Assembly: GCA_900469955.1 (NCBI GenBank)
Contig: UBYX01000033.1
Coordinates: 62,001-126,000, forward strand
Direction of reading: 5' to 3'
Length of the DNA: 64,000 nucleotides
Source of the DNA: Hyphomicrobiales bacterium
Lineage (GTDB): Bacteria; Pseudomonadota; Alphaproteobacteria; Rhizobiales; Rhizobiaceae
In this document: positions 58,097-64,000 of the stretch, one piece after another
Position numbering within the stretch: the stretch's first letter is position 1
Layout: every line of letters starts with the position of its first letter
The notes under the pieces: model-generated
What the model was told of the DNA's origin: nothing
Seen by the model: only the letters and a program-made list of their open reading frames with translations
Databases searched by the model: none
Position numbers and translations under genes: made by a program

Positions 58097-58894
58097 ATGA
58101 GCGAAGCGACCTCTTCCAGGCTTGCCACTCGCCACGCCCTCGTCACCGGCGCGGGCTCGGGCATCGGCGCGGCAATCGCAACGGCGCTGGTGGAAGCCGG
58201 CGCGCGGGTGACGCTGGCCGGCCGCCGGGCCGAGCCTCTGGAGGCGCTGGCTGAAAAGCTCGGTAGGGACAAGGTCTGCGTCGCCGACGGCTTCGATGTG
58301 ACCGATAACATCGCGATCGACAACGGCCTGAAGACGGCGCATTCCGCGTTCGGTCCCATCGATATCCTTGTCAACAATGCCGGCGAAGGTCCGAGCGCGC
58401 CCTTCGAAAAGACGTCGCTGGAGATGTGGAACCGGGTCATGTCGGTCGATCTCACCAGCGTGTTCCTGGTGACTCAGGCTGTGCTGCCGGATCTCAAGGC
58501 TTTCGGCGCAGGCGCCCGCATCATCAGTATCGCCTCGACCGCGGGGCTTACCGGTTACGCCTATGTCTCGGCCTATGTCGCCGCCAAGCACGGCGTCGTC
58601 GGTCTCACCCGCTCTCTGGCGCTGGAACTGGCCAAGACCGGCATTACCGTCAATGCCGTCTGCCCCGGCTTTACCGATACGCCGCTGATCGCCCGCTCGA
58701 TCGAAACCATTGTTGCAAAGACCGGGCGGACGGAAGAGCAGGCATTGAAGGAATTCACCAAGAGCAATCCGCAGGGGCGGCTGGTGAAGCCGGAGGAAGT
58801 CGCGGACACGGTTCTGTGGCTGGCATCGCCCGGGGCGGCATCGATCAACGGACAGGCAATCGCGGTTGCCGGTGGGGAGGTATTGGCAGGATGA
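58097..58894 (+). CDS. SDR family oxidoreductase of the aminobenzoyl-CoA operon
   Basis: A 265-residue short-chain dehydrogenase with TGAGSGIG at about 16-23, NNAGEG, the catalytic Ser in IASTAG and YVAAK carrying Tyr and Lys. It begins 10 bp after the monooxygenase and overlaps the enoyl-CoA hydratase start by 4 bp. It probably acts on the keto or hydroxy group of the alicyclic CoA intermediate, as a beta-oxidation-like 3-hydroxyacyl-CoA dehydrogenase or ketoreductase. Confidence 0.87.
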   Translation: MSEATSSRLATRHALVTGAGSGIGAAIATALVEAGARVTLAGRRAEPLEALAEKLGRDKVCVADGFDVTDNIAIDNGLKTAHSAFGPIDILVNNAGEGPSAPFEKTSLEMWNRVMSVDLTSVFLVTQAVLPDLKAFGAGARIISIASTAGLTGYAYVSAYVAAKHGVVGLTRSLALELAKTGITVNAVCPGFTDTPLIARSIETIVAKTGRTEEQALKEFTKSNPQGRLVKPEEVADTVLWLASPGAASINGQAIAVAGGEVLAG

Positions 58895-59739
58895 GCGAAC
58901 AGGCATCGATGGCGGGATATCTCCGCCCGTTCAAGGATTACCAGCCGAAGCATTTCCTCTGGGAAGTCAGCGACAACGGCCGCGTCGCGACCATTCGCCT
59001 GAACCGGCCGGAGCGCAAGAACCCGCTGACCTTCGACAGTTATGCGGAGCTTCGCGATCTCTTCCGCGATCTGGTCTACGCATCGGATATCCGCTCGATC
59101 GTGCTGACCGGTTCCGGCGGCAATTTCTCATCCGGCGGCGATGTTTTCGAGATCATCGAGCCCCTGACCCATATGGCGATGCCGGATTTGCTCGCCTTCA
59201 CCCGCATGACCGGGGATGTCGTCAAGGCGATGAAGAAGTGCCCGCAGCCGATCGTCGCGGCCGTAGACGGCATCTGCATGGGTGCCGGCGCGATCCTCGC
59301 CATGGCCTCCGACATCCGGCTGGCCACGCCGGAAGCCAAGACCGCCTTCCTCTTCACCCGCGTCGGCCTCGCCGGTGCGGACATGGGCGCCTGCGGGATC
59401 CTGCCGCGCATCATCGGCCAGGGCCGCGCCGCCGAACTGCTCTTCACCGGCCGCACGATGAACGCCCGCGAAGGCGAAGCCTGGGGATTCTTCAACACCA
59501 TTCATCCCGGCGACGTTCTCGAAGCCGAGGCCGTGAAGCTCGCCCACTCGCTGGCCGACGGCCCATGGTTCGCCCATACGATGACCAAAACCATGCTGAA
59601 CCAGGAATGGGCCATGGGCATCGACGAGATGATCGAATCCGAGGCTCAAGCGCAGGTGATCTGCATGGCGACCAAGGATTTCCGCCGCGCCTTCGAGGCC
59701 TTCGCCGAAAAGCGCAAGTCGGTCTTCGAGGGCAACTGA
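58891..59739 (+). CDS. Enoyl-CoA hydratase/isomerase family protein
   Basis: A 282-residue crotonase starting at the ATG at 58891 inside the SDR stop (ATGA overlap). GSGGNFSSGGDVFEI gives the first oxyanion-hole loop and DGICMGAGAILAMASDIRLA the second. The segment VGLAGADMGACGILPR replaces the usual glutamate-bearing PEV motif, so hydration at the standard glutamate is not assured and a ring-opening or isomerase role is possible. It precedes the acyl-CoA dehydrogenase with a TGATG overlap. Confidence 0.88.
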   Translation: MSEQASMAGYLRPFKDYQPKHFLWEVSDNGRVATIRLNRPERKNPLTFDSYAELRDLFRDLVYASDIRSIVLTGSGGNFSSGGDVFEIIEPLTHMAMPDLLAFTRMTGDVVKAMKKCPQPIVAAVDGICMGAGAILAMASDIRLATPEAKTAFLFTRVGLAGADMGACGILPRIIGQGRAAELLFTGRTMNAREGEAWGFFNTIHPGDVLEAEAVKLAHSLADGPWFAHTMTKTMLNQEWAMGIDEMIESEAQAQVICMATKDFRRAFEAFAEKRKSVFEGN

Positions 59740-60914
59740 TGGCCGCCCCGACATCACTCAAAGGACCGGCGCGCGATTTTCTCGACTGGCCGTTCTTCGA
59801 CGGGAGCCACAAGGCGCTCGCCGAAAAACTGGACGCCTTCGCGGCTTCCGGCGCGCTGAGCCATATCGACCATTCCGACACCGACGGCGCCTGCCGGGCG
59901 ATCGTCAAGGCGCTCGGGCAGGCAGGCCTTCTGGATGCCGCGACCGGTGCCGGCGGCAGCCAGCCGATCGACAGTCGCGCCGCCTGCCTGACGCGCGAGA
60001 CGCTCGCCTGGCACGATGGGCTTGCCGACTTCGCCTTCGCCATGCAGGGCCTCGGCACCGGCGCGATCGGCCTCTCCGGCTCCGAGGAGCTGCGCCGCAC
60101 GGTTCTGCCGAAAGCCCAGTCGGGCGAATGGATTTCCGCCTTCGCGCTGTCCGAAAAGGAAGCCGGCTCGGATGTCGCCGCCATGGCCTGCGCCGCCCGC
60201 AAGGATGGCGACCACTACGTTCTCGACGGCGAAAAAACCTGGATTTCCAACGGCGGTATCGCCGATGTCTATACGGTCTTCGCCCGCACCGGCGAGGCAC
60301 CCGCCACCCGCGGCATTTCCGCTTTCGTGGTTTTTGCCGACGATCCGGGCTTCTCGATCACTGAACGCATCGACGTGATCGCCCCGCATCCGCTGGCAAC
60401 GATCCGCTTCGACAACTGCCGCATTCCGGCTTCGCGCCTGCTGGGCGCGCCCGGCGAAGGCTTCAAGATCGCCATGCGGACGCTCGATATCTTTCGTGCA
60501 TCCGTTGCGGCGGCAGCGCTCGGTTTTGCCAAGCGGGCGCTGGATGAGGCCGCTGCCTATGCCAAGGCACGACCGATGTTCGGCAACCACCTTTCCGACC
60601 TGCAGCTCACCCAGGCCGCTTTCGGCGACATGGCAGCTCAGATCGACGCCGGCGCACTCCTCACCTATCGCGCCGCCTGGCGCCGCGACGTGCAGGGCCT
60701 GCCGACCACCAAGGAGGCCGCGATGGCCAAGATGGTCGCGACAGAGAACGCACAAAGCGTCATCGATCGCGCCGTGCAGATCTTTGGCGGCCGCGGCGTG
60801 AAAAGCGGCGAGATCACCGAGAGCCTTTATCGCGAGATCCGGGCGCTGCGCATCTACGAAGGTGCGACCGAGGTCCAGAAGCTCATCATCGCCCGCGAAC
60901 TTCTGAAGGCGTGA
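59739..60914 (+). CDS. Acyl-CoA dehydrogenase family protein
   Basis: A 391-residue flavoprotein. It has FALSEKEAGSDVAAM and KTWISNGGIAD (FAD-binding segments), ARPMFGNHLSDLQLTQ and the C-terminal RIYEGATEVQKLIIARELL that carries the usual catalytic Glu. The start overlaps the hydratase stop by one base. Its N-terminal 60 residues are shorter and more variable than in canonical short-chain enzymes. It would introduce a double bond into the alicyclic or ring-opened CoA ester of the aminobenzoyl-CoA route. Confidence 0.89.
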   Translation: MAAPTSLKGPARDFLDWPFFDGSHKALAEKLDAFAASGALSHIDHSDTDGACRAIVKALGQAGLLDAATGAGGSQPIDSRAACLTRETLAWHDGLADFAFAMQGLGTGAIGLSGSEELRRTVLPKAQSGEWISAFALSEKEAGSDVAAMACAARKDGDHYVLDGEKTWISNGGIADVYTVFARTGEAPATRGISAFVVFADDPGFSITERIDVIAPHPLATIRFDNCRIPASRLLGAPGEGFKIAMRTLDIFRASVAAAALGFAKRALDEAAAYAKARPMFGNHLSDLQLTQAAFGDMAAQIDAGALLTYRAAWRRDVQGLPTTKEAAMAKMVATENAQSVIDRAVQIFGGRGVKSGEITESLYREIRALRIYEGATEVQKLIIARELLKA

Positions 60915-60916
60915 TC

Positions 60917-61348
60917 ATGGCTTACACGACCTCCCGCCGCCTGAATTTTGGAGATTGCGACCCGTCCGGCATCGCCTATTTCCCCTCCTACCTGAACATC
61001 ATGGTCGGGGTCTGCGAGGAGTTCTTTGGCGCGATCGGCTCGCCATGGCCGGACGTGATCAACCACCGCAAGCTCGGCGTGCCGACCGTGACGCTCGACG
61101 TCACGTTCAAGAGCCCGGGCTATCATGGCGACATGATGGATTTCACCGTCAAGGTCCTGGCGATCAGCAACAGTTCCGCCGATCTCGAATACGAGGTGCG
61201 GGTCGGCGACCGGCTGCTCTGGACGGCAAAGCAGCGGCTTGTCGCCATCTCGAACGAAACCCACAAGGCCCTTCCCTGGCCGGACGATATGCGCGCGGCG
61301 CTGACACAGCATTTGGAGAACAATGATGCACACGATTCTGCAGCCTGA
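60917..61348 (+). CDS. Acyl-CoA thioesterase, 4-hydroxybenzoyl-CoA thioesterase type
   Basis: A 143-residue hot-dog-fold protein. FGDCDPSGIAYFPSY near the N-terminus matches the active-site helix of Pseudomonas 4-hydroxybenzoyl-CoA thioesterase, with Asp15 at the nucleophile position. The ATG at 60917 lies two bases after the preceding stop; a GTG two codons earlier is also possible. In CoA-dependent aromatic pathways such thioesterases rescue CoA trapped in dead-end intermediates. Confidence 0.86.
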   Translation: MAYTTSRRLNFGDCDPSGIAYFPSYLNIMVGVCEEFFGAIGSPWPDVINHRKLGVPTVTLDVTFKSPGYHGDMMDFTVKVLAISNSSADLEYEVRVGDRLLWTAKQRLVAISNETHKALPWPDDMRAALTQHLENNDAHDSAA

Positions 61349-61721
61349 AGGCTGGGCAAAACCGATCGGTTACGCCAACGGCGTCGCCGCCAGCGGCCGC
61401 CAGATCTTCGTCGGCGGGCAGATCGGCTGGAACGGCCAATGCCAGTTCGAGACCGACGATTTCGTCGGGCAGGTGAAGCAGACGCTGCAGAACGTAGTCG
61501 CCGTACTGGCCGAAGCCGGCGCAGGACCCGAGCACATCACCACCATGACCTGGTATTTTACCGACAAGGCCGAATATCTGGGCAACCTCAAGGGTATCGG
61601 CCAGGCCTATCGCGAAATCATCGGCAAGCATTTCCCCGCCATGGCCGCCATGCAGGTCGTGGCGCTGGTGGAAGACCGTGCCAAAATCGAAATCCAGGCG
61701 ACCGCCGTCATTCCTGCCTGA
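61323..61721 (+). CDS. RidA family enamine/imine deaminase-like protein
   Basis: A 132-residue YjgF/YER057c/UK114 protein. The order AVASGRQIFVGGQIGW, FVGQVKQTLQNVVAVLAEAGAGPEHITTMTWYFTDKAEYL and the C-terminal MQVVALVEDRAKIEIQATAVIP fit RidA, including the Arg of the DRAKIEI segment that binds the carboxylate or imine. It overlaps the thioesterase gene by 26 bp. Since the monooxygenase product from 2-aminobenzoyl-CoA carries an enamine, hydrolysis to the ketone with release of ammonia is the likely task. Confidence 0.86.
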   Translation: MMHTILQPEGWAKPIGYANGVAASGRQIFVGGQIGWNGQCQFETDDFVGQVKQTLQNVVAVLAEAGAGPEHITTMTWYFTDKAEYLGNLKGIGQAYREIIGKHFPAMAAMQVVALVEDRAKIEIQATAVIPA

Positions 61722-61728
61722 GGCCATC

Positions 61729-63687
61729 ATGAACGAGACGATCGAATTTTCCGCCACGGTTTCCGCCACGACCCGCAACGGAGTTCTGGTCGTCACGATT
61801 GATAATCCGCCGGTCAACGCCACTTCCGTCGATGTCCGCGGCGGGCTTGCCAAAGCGCTTGCCCACGCGGAAACGGCAGCCGACGTGACCGGCGTCGTCG
61901 TCACCGGCGCCGGCAAGACATTTATCGGCGGCGCCGACATCAAGGAATTCGGCAAGCCGGCCATGGACCCCACCCTGCCGGCGGTCATCCAGAATATCGA
62001 AGGCCTGTCGAAGCCCGTCGTCGCTGCCCTGAACGGCGCAGCACTCGGCGGCGGTCTCGAAGTCGCACTCGCCTGCCACTCTCGCGTCGCCGCGCCGGCT
62101 GCGCAGGTCGGCCTGCCCGAAGTGAAACTCGGCATCGTACCCGGCGCCGGCGGCACGCAACGCCTGCCGCGGCTGATCGGCATCCCGGCGGCGCTCGACC
62201 TGATCACGTCGGGGCGTTCGGTGAAGGCCGAGGAAGCCCTGAAACTCGGGATCGTTGACACGGTGGCCGCGGACCTTGTTGAGGCCGCAATATCCGCCGC
62301 TTCGGCATTGGCCGGCAAACCACTCCGCCGCACCGGCGAGTTGGGCATGGCCGCTGCCGATCCGGCCGAAATCGCAAAAACCTCGGCGAAGATCCTCGCC
62401 AGGGCACGCGGCCAGAAGGCGCCGGCAGAGGCCGTCCGGCTTGTCACGTCGTCCGATCGTCCCCTTGCCGAAGGCCTGGCGGACGAACGCGCCACCTTCC
62501 TCGCACTCCGCGACAGCCGCGAGGCGACCGCCCTTCGCCATGTCTTTTTCGCTGAACGGGAATCCTCCAAGGTCGAAGGTCTGGAAGGGATCGAACCTCG
62601 CCCGGTCAGGACGATCGGCATCTGCGGCCTTGGCCTGATGGGCAGCGGCATCGCCGTCTCCGCCCTCGGCGCCGGTTATTCGGTGATCGGCCTCGACCAG
62701 ACCGCCAAAGCCGCCGAAAAAGGCCGAGAGCGCATCATCGGCCTTCTGGAACGCAACGTCGCCTCGGGCCGCCTCGACCAGGCCGGTTTCGAAGCACAGA
62801 AGGTAAAGCTTTCGGTAACTGCGACCGACGCCGATCTTGCTCCCTGCGATCTCGTCGTCGAAGCCGTGTTCGACGATCTCGCCGTCAAGATCGATCTCTT
62901 CCAGCGCCTCGACAGGGTCATCCGCCCGGATGCCGTGCTCGCCACCAATACCAGCTATCTGAACCCGGACGAGATCGCCGCCGCGACCGCCCATCCGCAG
63001 CGGGTGCTCGGCCTGCATTTCTTCTCCCCCGCCCATGTGATGCGGCTCCTGGAGGTCGTTCGCTGCGCCAAAACGGCGCCGGATGTGCTGGCAACGGGGC
63101 TGGCGGTCGCCAAGAAACTGCACAAACTGCCGGTCGTCACCGGCGTCACCGAAGGTTTCATCGGCAACCGCATCTTCTCCGCCTATCGCCGCGAAGCCGA
63201 GTTCCTTTTGGAAGACGGCGCGCTGCCACACGAGATCGACGCCGCGCTGGAAGACTATGGCTTCCCGATGGGCCTCTTTGCAGTCTACGACATGGCCGGT
63301 CTGGAAATTGCCTGGGCGCGTCGCAAGCGGCAGGCCGCCGCCCGCGATCCTTCGGAGCGTTATGTCGAGATTGCCGATACGCTCTGCGAGACCGGGCGCC
63401 TCGGCCAGAAAGCCGGTCGCGGCTGGTACGCTTACCTGGATGGCAAGCGAACGATCGACCCGGATGTCACCGCCATAATCCAGGCCGCAAGAGCGAAAAA
63501 AGGCATCGCACCGCGAGCATTCACGAAAGAAGAGGTCCTTGAGCGCCTGTTGAGCGCGATGGCAGCGGAGGGCAAGGTACTGCTGGCCGAGGGCATTGCG
63601 GCTCGTCCCAGCGATATCGATCTCGTAATGATCAACGGCTACGGCTTTCCTGCTCACAAAGGTGGGCCAATGTTCGTCAACGGCTGA
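61729..63687 (+). CDS. Bifunctional enoyl-CoA hydratase/3-hydroxyacyl-CoA dehydrogenase
   Basis: A 652-residue multifunctional enzyme of the peroxisomal/FadB-like type. The crotonase domain is at about 10-200 (GAGKTFIGGADIKEF, NGAALGGGLEVALACHSRVA, LPEVKLGIVPGAGGTQRLPR with the Glu of the hydratase). The NAD-binding domain opens with GICGLGLMGSGIA near 300, followed by FFSPAHVMRLLEVV and two C-terminal helical domains. It starts 7 bp after ridA and closes the visible operon. It would complete beta-oxidation of the ring-derived dicarboxyl-CoA. Confidence 0.9.
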   Translation: MNETIEFSATVSATTRNGVLVVTIDNPPVNATSVDVRGGLAKALAHAETAADVTGVVVTGAGKTFIGGADIKEFGKPAMDPTLPAVIQNIEGLSKPVVAALNGAALGGGLEVALACHSRVAAPAAQVGLPEVKLGIVPGAGGTQRLPRLIGIPAALDLITSGRSVKAEEALKLGIVDTVAADLVEAAISAASALAGKPLRRTGELGMAAADPAEIAKTSAKILARARGQKAPAEAVRLVTSSDRPLAEGLADERATFLALRDSREATALRHVFFAERESSKVEGLEGIEPRPVRTIGICGLGLMGSGIAVSALGAGYSVIGLDQTAKAAEKGRERIIGLLERNVASGRLDQAGFEAQKVKLSVTATDADLAPCDLVVEAVFDDLAVKIDLFQRLDRVIRPDAVLATNTSYLNPDEIAAATAHPQRVLGLHFFSPAHVMRLLEVVRCAKTAPDVLATGLAVAKKLHKLPVVTGVTEGFIGNRIFSAYRREAEFLLEDGALPHEIDAALEDYGFPMGLFAVYDMAGLEIAWARRKRQAAARDPSERYVEIADTLCETGRLGQKAGRGWYAYLDGKRTIDPDVTAIIQAARAKKGIAPRAFTKEEVLERLLSAMAAEGKVLLAEGIAARPSDIDLVMINGYGFPAHKGGPMFVNG

Positions 63688-63851
63688 GCAAACCAAGGCT
63701 GGTTTGATATCTGCCGGAACATCGCCATCTTGCGGAAGGTCGCCGGATCTCGCGTCATGTTCCGTTGTCACTTCGATTTCGATCTGTCACATATTTCAGG
63801 AGCACGATCGCCCGCATGGGCCTGGACGGCCTGCAATTCAGGGACTTTATC

Positions 63852-64000
63852 ATGAGGATATCTCCTTCCCGTCAGGCGACGATCGACAAGGCCATCAGCT
63901 TTGTTGATGACGGCTCCTTTGAAGCCGCGCTTCGCGAGCGTATCGCGATACCCTCGGTAAGTCGTGCTACCGCCAATCGGCCAGATCTTTGGCGCTACGT
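63852..64000 (+). CDS. Probable M20 family metallopeptidase, N-terminal fragment
   Basis: The frame opens at the ATG at 63852, with AGGGA upstream, and runs off the right edge after 49 codons. RISPSRQATIDKAISFVDDGSFEAALRERIAIPSVSRA resembles the N-terminal helix and IPSVS motif of M20 peptidases and acylases. An in-frame ATG at 63816 gives 12 more residues. The family call rests on this short segment alone. Confidence 0.55.
   Translation, partial: MRISPSRQATIDKAISFVDDGSFEAALRERIAIPSVSRATANRPDLWRY

Noticed and set aside
61708..63771. A 687-codon minus-strand frame
   Set aside because: It is antisense to the hydratase/3-hydroxyacyl-CoA dehydrogenase gene, which has complete family motifs and correct operon spacing.
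1..64000. tRNA, rRNA, CRISPR, insertion-sequence or phage features
   Set aside because: Reading both strands I saw no tRNA-like cloverleaf, rRNA segment, regularly spaced repeat array, transposase or integrase gene.

Overview
The window is about 64 kb of high-GC alphaproteobacterial DNA, most likely from a plant- or soil-associated member of the Rhizobiales (Rhizobium, Agrobacterium, Ensifer or Neorhizobium type). The clues are the acvB-lpiA pair for lysyl-phosphatidylglycerol, a PAN-domain alpha-2-macroglobulin, a DUF2239 protein, many ABC and TRAP uptake systems, and dense catabolic operons each with its own GntR, IclR or MarR regulator. I see no rRNA, tRNA, CRISPR array, insertion sequence or phage gene. 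Both ends cut genes: an alpha-2-macroglobulin on the left and a probable M20 peptidase on the right.

Layout. 1-3.9 kb: N-terminal part of an alpha-2-macroglobulin (minus). 4.0-13.4 kb: a minus-strand carboxylate catabolism block with an SDR, an acyl-CoA ligase fused to two PPC/DUF296-like domains, an SCP-x type thiolase, an IclR regulator, a TRAP transporter with fused DctQM, and a second SDR. 13.6-16.3 kb: DUF2239 protein, membrane acyltransferase, MBL-fold hydrolase. 16.4-24.2 kb: a methoxy-aromatic/gallate block with a MetF-like reductase, a LigM-type folate-dependent O-demethylase, a GntR regulator, a DUF1932 dehydrogenase, the lower gallate pathway (GalD/LigU, GalC/LigK, GalB) and a type I (VOC) extradiol dioxygenase. 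24.5-30.2 kb: TerC, a GntR/LLM-flavoenzyme pair, and a plus-strand HpaI aldolase / hydroxyacid dehydrogenase / quinone reductase operon.

30.2-63.7 kb looks like one functional region interrupted by acvB-lpiA. A minus-strand operon (37385 to 31636) encodes an SRPBCC-like protein, CoA ligase, OsmC protein, thiolase-like protein lacking the thiolase Cys and His, DUF35-SDR fusion, and a cyclase-family metallohydrolase. Two ABC uptake systems, an EthD-like protein, a second cyclase-family hydrolase and a MarR regulator follow. Then an IorAB-type 2-oxoacid oxidoreductase diverges from a 2-aminobenzoyl-CoA monooxygenase/reductase operon (SDR, enoyl-CoA hydratase, acyl-CoA dehydrogenase, thioesterase, RidA, bifunctional hydratase/dehydrogenase).

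My main inference is that these parts form a CoA-linked indole/auxin-type degradation route. The ligase would activate a 3-hydroxy-2-oxindole-acetate-like acid. The Ltp2/DUF35-like aldolase would release acetyl-CoA and isatin. A cyclase-family hydrolase would open isatin to (2-aminophenyl)glyoxylate, IorAB would convert that 2-oxoacid directly to 2-aminobenzoyl-CoA, and the monooxygenase operon would dearomatise and degrade it. A recurrent near-palindrome of the form TTTAAGCTTAAA occurs in the promoter regions of the relevant operons and suggests a shared MarR-type regulon. The oxygenase that would attack the indole ring is not in the window, so the true substrate is unproven.
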